From NCBI GenBank assembly GCA_963580285.1, contig OY757011.1, forward strand, positions 201,703,644-201,767,643: DNA of 64,000 nt, written 5' to 3'. Positions within the stretch are counted from its first letter, which is position 1, and the number at the start of each line of letters is the position of its first letter. The notes below the pieces were generated by a model. The model saw only the letters and a list, made by a program, of their open reading frames with translations. It had not been told where the DNA came from and searched no databases. This document shows, one piece after another, positions 43,100 to 54,169 of this stretch. The position numbers and the translations under genes are program-made. Origin of the DNA: Lucinisca nassula. Taxonomy: Eukaryota > Mollusca > Bivalvia > Lucinida > Lucinidae.

Positions 43100-43740
43100 C
43101 ATGAGGAAAATATGCCTTTTTAATCGATTAAAAATTTTACCACACAACAAAAAAAAAAAAAAAAAAAAAAAATGAAAATTTTATTTAAAAAGTCAGAAAA
43201 TTTCCATAAATATGCTGAAAACATAGAATGTGGGCACCCTTTAGAGTGTGTGTGAATTCGGGTTTAACGTCGCTTTCAACAATTTTTCAGTTATATGACG
43301 ACGGTGTCTGGTTGCGACAGGGAGCTCAATGCTCACATTTATAGTGCTGCCTCACTGAAGTATCATGTCCCAGACACATTACATGATACCACACCTCGTC
43401 ACATTATCTTGACACTGGGTCGACCAGTCCTAGCTCTACCCCGTAAATCTGAGTGCCAAGCGAGGAGCAGCTAGTACCATTTTGTAATGACTTTGGTATG
43501 TCGCGGCCCGGGATCGAACACGTGACCTCCCGTTCCCCGGAGCGGACACTCTACCAACTGAGCTATCGGGGCCGGTCGGGCACCCTTCAACTCGACAAGG
43601 CGGTTCTAACAAACACCCACAGTATACGTTTCTGAGCAGAAATAAATAAAAACAACTTGTATAGCCCTGTAAACCCCAGTTTCTATTTATAAAAGTGGGG
43701 TTTAACAAGGTCAAACTTATATAGGCGTGTTTTTGTAATG
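43100..43740 (-). mobile_element. MITE family A copy split by SINE-1
   Basis: CATGAGGAAAATATGCC at the left, ATATAGGCGTGTTTTTGTAATG-type end at the right. The palindrome is interrupted at 43241 by a SINE, with 10 bp duplicated. A poly-A run of about 28 bases (43147-43172) lies in the left arm. Confidence 0.85.
43242..43577 (-). mobile_element. SINE-1 inserted in MITE
   Basis: Same family as 33802-34138, read on the minus strand from GACCGGCCCCGATAG to GAATTCACACACAC. Flanked by the 10-bp duplication GGGCACCCTT (43232-43241 and 43578-43587). Confidence 0.93.
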
Positions 43741-43744
43741 CTGT

Positions 43745-43830
43745 ACTTTACGTATACAAACAGTGTAGAACCTGGTCAGACGATGTGGTCTGCGATATCT
43801 GATGTGAGTCTTCACTGCTTGCCAATGTCC
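43745..43830. mobile_element. Family D palindrome relic
   Basis: ACAGTGTAGAACCTGGTCAG … CTGATGTGAGTCTTCACTG, diverged, outer ends not identified. Confidence 0.5.
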
Positions 43831-44014
43831 CTTTTTATTAAAACATGCCTAGATCAAACTATTTCTATTCGAAGCAAAGCCCAGCATATGACATATGAGT
43901 CCAGACTAGATAATCCCGACAATATGTTCTATGAAATGGGTATCCTTTGAAAGCAAGGAATACACAGAACTGAAAAGTGTGGTGTGTACCATTTTTTTTC
44001 TGTGGAGGGGGTGC

Positions 44015-44294
44015 CATCACGTGAACAAGTCCGTGAAATGAACACCCCCCTAAACCCCACTTTATATAGAGAAAACTGGGGTTTAAGGGGGTAAACCTTA
44101 TTTTTTTTATTTTTACTCCAAAACATAGGTTGTGGGTACTCGTTAGAACCGCCTCAATGAGGCGGTTCTAACGAGCACCCACAACCTATGTTTGTAGTAT
44201 TTATAAGAAAAATATCGCATATTTTTATCAGAAAAGTAGCCATTTTGGAGATGTGAAAAAATGCACTATGGCGCACGGGCGTGTTATCGTAATG
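44015..44294 (+). mobile_element. MITE family B copy
   Basis: CATCACGTGAACAAGTCCG to GCGTGTTATCGTAATG; perfect palindrome CCGCCTCAATGAGGCGG. Best-preserved B copy in the window. Confidence 0.93.
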
Positions 44295-44295
44295 C

Positions 44296-44332
44296 ATAGG
44301 CAGTTTCGGTCAAAAGGCCTCATCAGTGACCC
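44296..44332 (-). ncRNA. Truncated hammerhead ribozyme relic
   Basis: Minus strand: stem I half GGGTCA (44332-44327), core CTGATGA (44326-44320), stem II GGCC … ACC with one lost pair, core GAAA (44307-44304), then CTGCC. It is cut at the end of MITE-B, so the cleavage triplet and the second stem I strand are missing. Sequence is close to the ribozymes at 11.3-11.6 kb. Confidence 0.7.
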
Positions 44333-44480
44333 TCGAGGAGGTAGTTCTAACGAGCACCCACAGCCTATGTTTGGAGAAAACATGTGATTCAAAAAAAGAA
44401 AAGAAATATCACAGCCTTTCGTCGGACAACCACCGTTGTGAGTGAGAATATGAAAGAATGCACTATGGCCCAGATATGAA
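44333..44480 (+). mobile_element. MITE family B right half
   Basis: GGTAGTTCTAACGAGCACCC, AGCCTATGTTTGGAG, ATATCACAGCCTTTCGTC, AAGAATGCACTATGGC: right flank of a decayed B copy. Confidence 0.6.
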
Positions 44481-44639
44481 TAATCCTAGCATCATTAAAA
44501 CACTCCAAAAAACAGTAGAACTTCGATGGCTCGAACACCGATGGCTCGTTTACCATGGCTGGGTCGAACCCGTTCTTGAGTCCCTAGGGAATTTCTCTAC
44601 ATAAGAAATAGGGAGGGTAATATTTAGAATATTTTCGTG

Positions 44640-44725
44640 TTTTATCATGAAAATGTATGCTGTGTGTACTCATTACAATCGCCTCGATGAGGCGATTCTA
44701 ATGAGAACACACAGCATACACTTTT
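44640..44725. mobile_element. Family C palindrome
   Basis: GTATGCTGTGTGTACTCATT … GAGAACACACAGCATAC around TCGCCTCGATGAGGCGA. Confidence 0.75.
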
Positions 44726-44878
44726 CAATACAGAACACCGAAAAGATGTCCAAAAGTATCTCGTTATGCCCCCTGGCAGTAGCCCTCAGTGGCTCGAACT
44801 ACCGCTGTCTCGAACAGATTTTCATGGTCCCAAAGGTGTTCGAGCCATTGAAGTTCAACTGTAATTCTGACCAACTTT

Positions 44879-45075
44879 AACCCTAGTTTTATAAAGTGAA
44901 GCTGGGGTTTATAGAGGTAAACCTTATTTTTCTTAATTCTGCCATAAATATAGATTGTGGGTACTCGTTAGAACCGCCTCATCGAGTGAAAAATATCATA
45001 ATTTTTCATCTGAAAATTGTCATTTTCTGGGCAGTAAAATTTACAATGTATTTGTATAGGCGTGTTTTCGTAATG
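44879..45075 (+). mobile_element. MITE family A copy, right palindrome arm lost
   Basis: Begins AACCCTAGTTTTATAAAG (outer left TIR lost) and ends GCGTGTTTTCGTAATG. After CCGCCTCATCGAG the right arm is absent. Confidence 0.85.
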
Positions 45076-45139
45076 TGATATCTGGGTCCAGTTGTTCATG
45101 TTCAAAGCATCGTTAGCTTAACGAGCTCGTTAGTGGCCA

Positions 45140-45248
45140 CGGCCCCCGCCCATCGGGGCTTGAAGAAATATAAGGGCTGCATGATGCTTACACGCAGAGC
45201 TGAAACCGACTCGCACACGAGTACTGGTAAACCGCTTAGAGGATCTAA
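45140..45248 (+). mobile_element. SINE-2-like repeat, 5' half
   Basis: CCCGCCCATCGGGGCTTGAA … GTACTGGTAAACCGC … GAGGATCTA, cut where the Penelope-like tail begins. Confidence 0.75.
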
Positions 45249-46410
45249 ATAGAAGTAGAGGCAGTGATCAGGAATCGATACAATTTATTTATTTATTTAT
45301 ATATATATTTTATTTTAAGAGGGTAAAAAACACATTTAGCTATAAAAACTATTCTACCATATGGCCCTCTTTATAACACATAAAACATATATACAAACAA
45401 CACAGCATTACAAAAAACATTTCTACCGCATGGCAGTTTTGTCAGGACAGGTGAGGTGTCGCGTCGCACACAGGAATAATTCCAGCCCAAGCTGAGCTCA
45501 GTTAGACGGGAAGCATGTGACGGAACCGATGTCCAAACAGCATGCCCCGACACCCGAGCCCAGCCGGAAACATGGAGACCTGTAAGCCCGACACTACCTC
45601 TGTTGTGTCAATTTGCAGCCATACGGATTGTGGGTGTTAGAACTTTAAAAACCTTTAAAATTACGAATGGGCGCGCAAAGTCAAATAGTATTAAAAGTAT
45701 ACAACAGACAGGTATTATTTTCTGCTTAAAACGCTAAAGGAGAAATAAATAGATAAAATGTTCACAATTACACTTCGGGTATGACTATTCTTACTGTAAG
45801 AGTCAGAGAATTTCCTTAAGACTGTTTTTAAAAGAACTTAATGACGTTGCGTTTCTTACAGAAATAGGAAGCGTGTTCCAAAGTCTCAATTAACCCACAG
45901 CCCCAATCAGAGACACCAAAGGGAAAGAAACAGAAACATGAAGTAACAGACCCCAACGGAAACACCAACAGCGGAAAGCCAAAAGGACAGTTACTTTCCC
46001 ACAAAATGGCCAAAAGGCTATCCAAAATAAAATAATATAAGCGACACAAACACCCAAAGACAAACCATTACAAAAATAACCGCGACAGAAGAACCGCATT
46101 GGAACGGTCAGCGGAAACGAATTCGACTGAGGTGGGGGGGGGGGGGGGGGGGTCTTAAATCGATTTTACGCCGTGGCCACAATCCTCGCCCTTACTTCCG
46201 TCGAGATTAAGACAAATATTTTTTTCAGTCCGATTGAAGCCTCCTAACTCATCAGTGCAACATCTCGTACGTGAACACAAAAATCAAACAATCACAATGA
46301 TGAAACAGCGGTGAGGACTCGACAGCAAGAAACAACAGAAATGCTGTAGCAAAAGAAAACCAACAGTTATACTCCAATGGGCCTGACCAGAGCGGATGCA
46401 TCAGACAGAG
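45249..46410 (-). repeat. Penelope-like 3' tail with nested LINE
   Basis: Reverse copy of the tail found at 55.1-55.7 kb (CAGGAATCGATACAATT; CAGAGACACCAAAGGG; AAATGGCC; TAAATCGATTTTACG; AACTCATCAGTGCAACATC). It is split at 45285 by a LINE fragment and carries a poly-G run at 46134-46152. Confidence 0.75.
45286..45886 (-). pseudogene. 5'-truncated LINE insertion
   Basis: A 601-bp insertion between duplicated CAATT (45281-45285 and 45887-45891). On the minus strand it opens with LWNTLPISVRNATSLSSFK, the typical C-terminal end of a LINE ORF2, then a 3' untranslated part ending in (TAAA)n. Truncation at the 5' end and a repeat tail are the normal products of target-primed reverse transcription. 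Confidence 0.75.
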
Positions 46411-46615
46411 ACTAAGCCTGCCCAGGCAAAACGGCGTGAGTCCATGCGGCGTCCTTGCTTATAAACCCAATTGGTTTCATTGGGCGACAGGGCTTGAGGT
46501 GTGATTTCATTTCAATGTCGGGTAACGGTCCCACAAAATTGGAAGCAACGTCTCCAAAATGACCTTTACATTGTTGACGGGGAGGTTAACCTCAAATCAA
46601 ACAAAATCAAAAAAT
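46411..46615 (+). mobile_element. SINE-2-like repeat, 3' part
   Basis: CCTGCCCAGGCAAAACGG, GGAAGCAACGTCTCC, tail GGTTAACCTCAAATCAAAC. Confidence 0.75.
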
Positions 46616-47229
46616 CGTTAGTGGACATATTGTCAGTTGTTCTAACAATCACATTATCTACAATTTTATCATTTTTACTGAAAAAGTTTGTGTATGCAAA
46701 AGCTGCTCACACTTTTTTTCAGCAAAAATAGTTTCGTATTTGCCATACTGAATGATCAACGTTTTAACGATACTTTAACTAACCATGTCGTTAGTTTTGA
46801 ACAACTGGCCCTTAGATGACACACCCATGTGAGATCAACTATTCTTACACACCAGATAAGGAAATCTATGATTTTAGCCTGGGATAGAAATTATGTTGTT
46901 ACCCTCAGGCTGGCAGCCATGTTGGTTCGCCGGTTGTATTTGAAGAGTTTATATTGAGTATAATTATAAGGAGGTTTCGGGCATCTTCGTCAAAGTTTGC
47001 TGTCGGAATAGTAAGTTATGCAAGAACAACGATCATCCATGGTTATTTCATTGCATTAACATTTGCCAGATCCCTCGGAAGTAATTTGAATATTCGGCCT
47101 GGCGGCCTCATATTCAAACAGCTTCCTCGGGACCCGGCGAATGTTAATGCATGAAAAACCATGGTTGATCCCTAAATTGTAAGGCTTCGGGATTACTGTG
47201 TTGAGCGGAATCTAGGCGTAGTAGCCTGA
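46616..47229. other. Unassigned region
   Basis: Near 46935-47160 an imperfect palindrome is visible (ATCCATGGTTATTTCATTGC … GCATGAAAAACCATGG, plus GGCGGCC/CCGGCG words). No exon recognised. Confidence 0.4.
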
Positions 47230-47447
47230 AAATACATCAATATAATTCTGACCCCCTTCAACCCCACTTTTATGTAGTAAAACTGGGGTTTACAAGGGCA
47301 AACCTTATTTTTCTTTTTTCTACTCTAAAATATAGATTGTAGGTACTCGTTAAAACTACTCCAATGAGGCAGTTCTAACGTGCGGTTCTAACGTGTACAC
47401 ACAATTTATGTTTTGAACAGAAATAAGAAAAAAATAAATAACAATTA
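47230..47447 (+). mobile_element. MITE family A copy, right end missing
   Basis: CATCAATATAATTCTGACCC through a palindrome with duplicated GCGGTTCTAACGTG, stopping at the mariner end. Confidence 0.8.
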
Positions 47448-48727
47448 CTCCATATACGAGGGCTGATTGATATGTTGTGAGCCTAATATTGACGAATTTT
47501 AATTTTGTCGGTCATATTGTTTTATTTCTCATCATAATCCCTTATAGTATACACTTTTGCCAGCGGTGTTTAAGGGCCTCAATGCCACTTTTATACAATC
47601 TTTTTCTTGGCTGTTCAACAAGTCATCCACTGCATATTTGACGTCATCATCGAACTATAACTGGGTGTCTGAAATAGCCGTTTTCATTTTTTGAAATAAA
47701 TGAAAGTCTGGTGGAGCGTGATCAGGTGAATAAGGCGGATGCTCAATCAATCTAAAGCCAGAATCGTGTATGGCAGCCATTGCAATGACAGACTTGTGAA
47801 AAGGAGCAATGTCCTGATGGAACAACACACACTTAGTGAGCTTTCCGCGGCACTTAAGTTTATTATTTTCCCGTAACTCAGTCAGAAGCGAAGCATAGTA
47901 TGTGGCATTGATTGTGTGTCCCTTTTGGAGATAATCTATTTGCCGAATACCATCTGCATCCCAGAAACCGAGACCATAACCTTTCCGGCTGCTGAAACAG
48001 GCTTTGTCTTCTTTGGCGGGGGTGAACCAGGGTGCTTCCATTGTTTCGATATTGTTGTTTGGCCTCTGGGGTAATATGATCGAACCATGTTTCATCTATA
48101 GTGATAGGTCTCTGAAGAAAGCTGGCAGGATCTTCCTAAAAATGTTAAAATTAGCACGCGATAATGTGCGCCTGGTGTGCTTCTGATCTTGGTTCCAATC
48201 GGACCGAAAGCTTTCTAATTGCAAGATCCTCTGTCCAAAAATGGAATGTAGTACTCTTTCCTGTGACTGGCTATATATTTTTCTGTGATTCTTCTGTCAG
48301 TCACAACAATATCGTGGACTTTATTGACCAATTCTGGGGTTGCAACACTGACAGGCCTTCCAGATCGGGGGTCATCCTCAAGGCTCTGTCTGTTGCGTTT
48401 TAATTCCGCCACACATCTTTCAACTGTGGCATATGAAGGGTCATCTTTCCCTAGTGTTGCTACCATATCATTATGGACATCCTTATGTTTATTCTTTTTT
48501 ATGCACATATTGAATCACTGCTTTTTCACCGATTTTGTCCATTTTGCAAAAGCTGCTTATCTTGTTTACTTTAGAGTGCTACCTCGTCAATACAAACCGA
48601 CCAAAATTAGACCAGTCCTTGGGTACACGGCGCTATATATTCAGAGAATAGTAGGACTTAAAAAGAGCATCTCTGCACACCTCCTTCAATACGAGGCTCA
48701 CAACATTACAATCAACCCTCGTTGGAG
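47448..48727 (-). mobile_element. Mariner-type DNA transposon
   Basis: About 1.28 kb. Inverted ends: ACGAGGGCTGATTGATATG … at the left; the complement of ACGAGGGTTGATTGTAATG at the right (48690-48727), sharing GTTGTGAGCCT. TA duplication not preserved clearly. Size and layout are those of mariner. Confidence 0.85.
47655..48508 (-). pseudogene. Mariner transposase, frameshifted
   Basis: N-terminal part (48215-48508): DMVATLGKDDPSYATVERCV, SLEDDPRSGRPVSVATPE, the DNA-binding helix-turn-helix region. Then, in another frame near 48060-48130, ITIDETWFDH with the first catalytic Asp. C-terminal part (47655-48095): VLFHQDIAPFHKS with the second Asp and HPPYSPDHAPPDFHLF with the third, 34 residues later, i.e. 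DD34D. At least two frame breaks; the usual HQDN reads HQDI. Inactive. Confidence 0.88.
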
Positions 48728-48771
48728 TCTTATATTCTTTCATGTTGCACTTTTGGTGCCACATCTGATGC

Positions 48772-48986
48772 CATTACGAAAACATGCCTATACAAATACA
48801 TTGTTAAGTTTACCTCCGAAAAATCAAAATGTTTTAGAACGAAAAAATGTGATATTGTTCTAATTCTGCTTAAAATATAGATTGTGGGTACTCGTTAGAA
48901 CCGCCTCATTGCCCCTGTAAACCCGAGCTTTACCATATAAAATTGGGGTTCAAGGGGTCAAAATTATATAGGCTTGTTTTCGTGAT
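48772..48986 (-). mobile_element. MITE family A copy, one palindrome arm lost
   Basis: CATTACGAAAACATGCC to GCTTGTTTTCGTGAT. After CCGCCTCATTG the right arm is absent and CCCCTGTAAACCC follows. Confidence 0.85.
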
Positions 48987-49034
48987 CTAACACTATGAGG
49001 CAATCCGTATATATATGACACACTGAAATTACTC

Positions 49035-49560
49035 TGTTTATTTGAGTTGATGTTTGATGTCATCAAAACTTTGTAGGTCGTTTTGGACACGTTGCTTCCA
49101 ACTTTATGGGACACTTACCCGACATTGAGATGATTTGACATCGCAAGCTTTACCGCCCACGCAAACCAATAAGGTTTAAATGCAGGGACGGTCCGACTTG
49201 CACCATATCGCCATCGTCCCCGCCCATCGCGGCTGGAAGAAATACATCGGACTGCATGATGCTTCCACGCAGAGCTGAAACCGGCCGCACATGAGTACTG
49301 GTAAACCGCTCAGGGGTCTAAGCCTGCCCAGATGCGAGTCGGATCGTCCCTACATAGTAACTTTTTGGTTTGTTTGGGCGGCAGGTGTTGAGAAGTCATT
49401 TCATCTCAATGTCTGACCTAAAATAGTGTTGACGAGGTCGTACAACTTCCATTCAAACAATGCAACATTTTGCCTGGACAGGCTTAGACCTTTTAAGCGG
49501 TTTACCAGTATTCAGGTGCGGCCAGTTTCAGCACTGCTTGGTGGCCACATTGAAACTTGT
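49035..49560. mobile_element. Three SINE-2-like copies, mixed orientation
   Basis: 49035-49200 is reverse (TTTTGGACACGTTGCTTCC), 49212-49465 is forward (GCTGGAAGAAATACATC … GTGTTGACGAGGTCG), 49466-49560 is a reverse 5' piece (AAGCGGTTTACCAGTATTC). Confidence 0.7.
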
Positions 49561-49805
49561 TGGTAAATGTGTAAGGTAATTATGTCATTTGGTGAGAAAG
49601 AAAAATGAATAAATAAATGAATTGTTTACTTGCCTGGATGCAAAAATATTTACAGCACATAAATATTAGAATCAACGACAGATAAGGAACTGTTTTGTCA
49701 AATGTTCTGATTCTTAACATAAACTATATGTAGATTTGGCACAAAATGTCCCGCCCAAAGATAAAACACTGAGTAATCGTTGAAATAGCTCTGGCATGTC
49801 GAACA

Positions 49806-50458
49806 CATCACGAGAACATGTCCGTGAAATCAACACCCCACTAAACCCCGATTTATATAGAGAAAATGGGGGTTACCATCACGTGAACAAGCTTTAGTTT
49901 AGTTTAATCATATTTTATTGCATATAATGAACACGCCCGTGAAATAAACACCCCCTAAACCCCAGTTTATTTAGAGAAAACTGGGGTTTAAGGGGGTATA
50001 CATTATTTTTCTTATTTCTGCTCCAACATATAGGTTGTGGGTACTCGTTAGAACCGCCTCAATGAGGCGGTTCTAACGAGCACCCACACACAAAGGTTGT
50101 GGGTACTCGTAAGAACCGGCTCAATGAGGCGGTTCTTACGAGCACCCACAATCTATGTTGACAGCAGTAATAAGAAAGATGTTATCATTTTTAACCTCAA
50201 ATTTGTGACTTCTGACACCATGTTGGACGTCATTATTTCACACGGACATGTTTTCCTAATGACGGGGGTATACATTATTTTTTTCTTATTTCTGCTCTAA
50301 GAGCTAGGTTGTGAGTACTAGTAAGAACGAATCTAATGAGTAACCACAACCTATGTTTGCAGTATAAATAAGAAAAATATCACTGACTTTCATAAGAAAA
50401 GAAGCTATTTTTGAGACGTGAAAAATGCACTATGTCGCACGGGTGTGGTATCATAATG
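49806..50458 (+). mobile_element. Nested MITE family B cluster
   Basis: At least three B left ends (49806, 49877, about 49928) and two right ends (about 50257, 50458). Two complete palindromes stand side by side at 50040-50087 and 50102-50149, the second with AAGAACC instead of TAGAACC. Confidence 0.85.
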
Positions 50459-50555
50459 ACGTAAGTTACGTCAATGTCTTTGTCTATAGAATGGAAAATG
50501 CAGTGATGTTAACATGTCCAAATAATGAAAAAATCTGTCAACCAAAGTGTAAGGG

Positions 50556-50625
50556 AGAAAACACGCCTGTATACTTCTGACCCTTTTGAAACCAACTTTT
50601 ATACAATAAAAATGAGAAAATACAT
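50556..50625 (+). mobile_element. MITE family A left end
   Basis: AAAACACGCCTGTATACTTC, CTTTTGAAACCAACTTTTAT; cut by the Penelope-like fragment. Confidence 0.6.
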
Positions 50626-51376
50626 GCCTGTAATGACTTTAGCACCAAATTTCGTAAAATCGTTCGTCGATATATAAAGATTGGGTACAACATAAACGTT
50701 ATAAAACAAACTGCATGCATGGTTGGCAACTTTGCTTCCCGCTTTGATTGCACAACGGCGGGTCGGGCTTAAGATTATATGACGGTTCCAGCGTAAAAGT
50801 ATAAATGGAATTTTATTTTTTTGTATTCTTTATGTTGGTTGGCGCCTGATGCTCCGTCTTTGGTCGGGCCCCTCGGAGTCTAACTGTTGGTTTTCTTTTG
50901 CTCCAGTAATTCTGTTGTTGTATGCTGTCGAGTCCTCAACCTTGTTTCATCTCTGTAGTGTTTTGATTTGTATGTTCTCGGAGATGTTACCCTGATGAGT
51001 TAGGAAGCCTTCATGCGGACTCAACAAAGTTAGTGTATACCGCGACAGAGGTAAGGGCGAGGATTGTGGCCATGTAAAATCGATTTAAGCCCCCAGTGGA
51101 AATCTTTTCACAGACCGTTCCAAGGCGGTTCTTCTGTGGCGGTTTATTTATGTTGTTGTTTGTTACTTACTGTGTTTATCACTAGTGTCTTTTTATTTTG
51201 CATGGCCATTTGGTTTTGTGTGAAAGTTACTGTCCTTATGGCCTTCCTTTGTTTAGGTTTCCATTATTATACTGGTCGCTTCATGTTTGTGTTTCTTTCC
51301 CTTTGGTGTCTTTGATGGGTGGAGTAAGTTAATTGTATCGATTCCTGATCTTTGTTTTACTTCTACTTTGCTTGTA
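50626..51376 (+). pseudogene. Penelope-like element, 3' fragment
   Basis: About 50 codons (FRKIVRRYIKIGYNINVIKQ, TACMVGNFASRFDC) homologous to the C-terminus of the copies at 54-57 kb, with a stop in ..GRA*DYMTVPA, then the shared 3' tail ending ATTGTATCGATTCCTGATC. Confidence 0.75.
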
Positions 51377-51379
51377 AAT

Positions 51380-51609
51380 AACACCCCTTGAACCCCACTT
51401 TTATATAGTAAAACTGCAGTTTACAGGGATAACCCTTATTTTTCTTATTTCTGCTCTAATATATAAATTGTGGGTACTCGTTTGAAACGAGTAACCTCAA
51501 TCTATATTTTGGGCAGAAATAAGAACAATATCAAAGTTTTCATCTTAAAATGTTTACTTTCTCGGCAGTACAATTTGCAATGTATTTGCATTGATGTGTT
51601 TTTGTTCAT
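51380..51609 (+). mobile_element. MITE family A copy, core deleted
   Basis: CCTTGAACCCCACTTTTATA to TGTTTTTGTTCATG; palindrome reduced to TACTCGTTTGAAACGAGTA. Confidence 0.8.
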
Positions 51610-51615
51610 GTATAC

Positions 51616-52010
51616 ATCATGATTCTTATTTCTGCTCAAATACATAGATTGTGGATGCCCGTTAGAACCGCCTCGACAAGATGTTTTTTATCAAATATCC
51701 ACATTCAAGGTTTTGAGCAGAAATATGAAAAATATCAGAATTTTTACCTGATTTTTTTATATTCTTCGTTGGTAAATTTTGAATGTGTTTGTATTTGCGT
51801 GTTTTCGTTATAACAGGAAAAGTATAGGTCCATAAGGGTAAACCGTATTTCACTTAGTTTTGCTCAAAGAAAAAATATAGTTTGGAGGTACCAAACGAAC
51901 TGCATCACTTTGGCGGGTCTTACGAGCTCCCACAATCTATGTTTTAAACAGAAATTAATGTGTAATAAAACGTGCATGTTTTTATCAGATAAATATCATT
52001 TTGAAAGATA
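51616..52010 (+). mobile_element. Two decayed MITE-A-like copies
   Basis: 51616-51815: CTTATTTCTGCTCAAATACA, CCGTTAGAACCGCCTCGAC, ends GCGTGTTTTCGTTAT. 51830-52010: GTAAACCGTATTTCAC, CGGGTCTTACGAGCTCCCAC. Confidence 0.6.
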
Positions 52011-52089
52011 TGGACTATAAAAAGAGTTGATTACTCAGTCCGTTTTAAATATTGGATTTCCAACATGGTTTAAAATCCCATATTTCATT

Positions 52090-53300
52090 ATCAGAATTGT
52101 TACCGGTGACACTTACATCAGAACCTGTCATATGGGACGTTACTCCCTAGTTCTCATCAAAGAGATCTTAGCTACACTATCTTCAGCACTTCAGCAGTGG
52201 ATATGATTGAATCGGGAAGGGCATTCCAATCTTTAATGGATTTGGAGAAGAACGGTTCTTTATAGATGTCAATTCTTGCACTAGGGGTCTGAACTGTCAG
52301 TGAATGATGATTTCTATACACTGTCTAGCTGGGGAAACAAGGTCAACTGCTGGAATGTTGGCAGCACCCGTTTGACCTTTGTATTAGAGTATGAGCCTAA
52401 TTTCTCTTCTCCTTTTCTTGAGAGATTCCTATCTTAATTTTCGTTTAATTTCAGTCATGCTTACAGTTTCAAAGTAGTGATTGCTTGTTACAAATCTGAA
52501 CGTTTTCAATCTCGTCATTAAGGACCACTCAACTGACCATATTCCAAGATTGGGCGAACAGTATGCTGTCTTCTTCACATCCTTAGGACAATGATGAAGA
52601 TTTCGCCGCAGGAAACTAAGAGTTCTATTCGCCTTAGTACACAGGTTTCGTATGTATGTATTTCATCTCAAATCGTGTTTATTGTCACACCAATGTATTT
52701 GATGGAATTCACATTGTCAAGGACCTTTCCCTCAATTTTATTTGTTCTCTTACTAATTATCTATATAATATTGCATTTAACGGGCTGAAATATCATGCCT
52801 CATGTTCGTGCCAAGCATCCTTATCTATCTATATCATTCTGAAGTTTCAATGAGTCCTCTGCATCTCTTATTTCCCGATAGCAAACACAGTTGTCTGCGA
52901 ACAGTCTTATTTCTGAGTCAGCGTCGTGGAAATATCATTAATGTACAGGGTCAAGATCAAGGGCAGCGGATCTAGAACAGCCCAATCGGGGACCTGAGAT
53001 AAAACTGAAGTCCGTACTAAAGACATACCATTAACAACAACATGCTGTTTTCTGTAGCAATGGAAGAAACATATCCGTTTGAGAGTCTTTCCCACTCCAA
53101 ATTCCTTAACCAAATAATTTGGATTTAAGTAGTTCATGATGTGGGGTGTGAAAAGCTTGTTCGGAGTCCAGAATAAATGTGTCCACCTGCCCCCCTTTGT
53201 CCAAGATTTTTACCAATTCATTAATAACCGTGCTCAACTGAGTTTCACAACTACGCCTTTTCTTAAATGCATGTTGTCTGTCTGATAAAAGTTTATGTTA
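52090..53300 (-). pseudogene. LINE RT pseudogene, 3' half
   Basis: Pieces in the expected order on the minus strand: LSDRQHAFKKRRSCETQLST and VINELVKILDKGGQVDTFIL (motif A region, with DSEQAF for DFEKAF), RKQHVVVNG, VLDPLPLILTLYINDIS (motif B block, PQGSVLGP reads PDWAVLDP), DADSEIRLFADNCVCYREI (FADD reads FADN), KIEGKVLDNVNSIKYIGVTI, and a C-terminal part ending near 52130. Several frameshifts. Typical of CR1/Jockey-like LINEs of aquatic invertebrates. Confidence 0.85.
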
Positions 53301-54165
53301 AACCAAGTAGGCCATGATGTTTGAACAGACTGTAATTTACACAGAACACAGGTCAGGGACACCGGACGAAAATTGCGAGGAAGAGCCCCACCCCCCCCCC
53401 CCCTCTTCTTTTTTGAAAGAAAACATGATCATCATGGAGGTGTAGCGATATTAAATAGACATTCTGAATATTCATGGTTACCAGAACTTTTTATTTGGAA
53501 ATCGATTTTACAGGGCAGAATCCTAGCTCTGGGGGCCATCTTGTTCGCCGGAGTGGAACCGTTTTAGTTTGTTGAGCAAAGGGTAACCTAGCAACATTCA
53601 TATATGATGCTTGAATTAAATTATACCAAGGGTAAAGGAGGAATTTTAAAGAAATATCCAGAGAGTCCAACAATCACATGACGTACTCCACTCTCGACAC
53701 CAAGAAGAAAAGGAAACAAACACAAAACAAGAAAAAAATCGAGTGTTTATGAAATGGAACAATCATCCCTGTCTTCACGGGGAGATCAGACCATCAGAAA
53801 ACACTGACCAACAACTCACAATAAATTTGCAGACATACAAGGAGGCCCATGGGCCACAATGCTCACCAGAGCTTGGGGAGGTGGGGGGCGCTGCCCACTG
53901 GCAGCAATGAAGTTTAATTAACCATGGAAGCCCTGCAACCAAAGTTGCTACAGATACAATGTTGACTCAATCAGCCAAGTGGCTTGGTATGTCTGATGTC
54001 CTTTGAATGTGTTATTGCAGGACAGCATATGGCAGACGACAATTTCCCATCTGTGTCAACACATAGCCCTAAAAGAACATTATTTAAGGAAAATTTCTAC
54101 GGAGGTTTGACAAATTTATCTTGAAAGGCATAAATTTTCCCTATTATATGTCAATGGAAACTCTT
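53301..54165. other. Unassigned region
   Basis: Poly-C run at 53389-53403. No exon or known family recognised. Confidence 0.4.
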
Positions 54166-54169
54166 AACT

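Noticed and set aside
48285..48863. 192-codon plus-strand open frame
   Set aside because: Antisense shadow of the mariner transposase and its TIR.
50988..51020. CTGATGAG in the 3' tail of the Penelope-like copies (also 55270, 57119 and reverse at 46250) as a hammerhead
   Set aside because: The second core strand GAAA is absent or not correctly placed after a pairing stem II in the copies; no stem I could be drawn.
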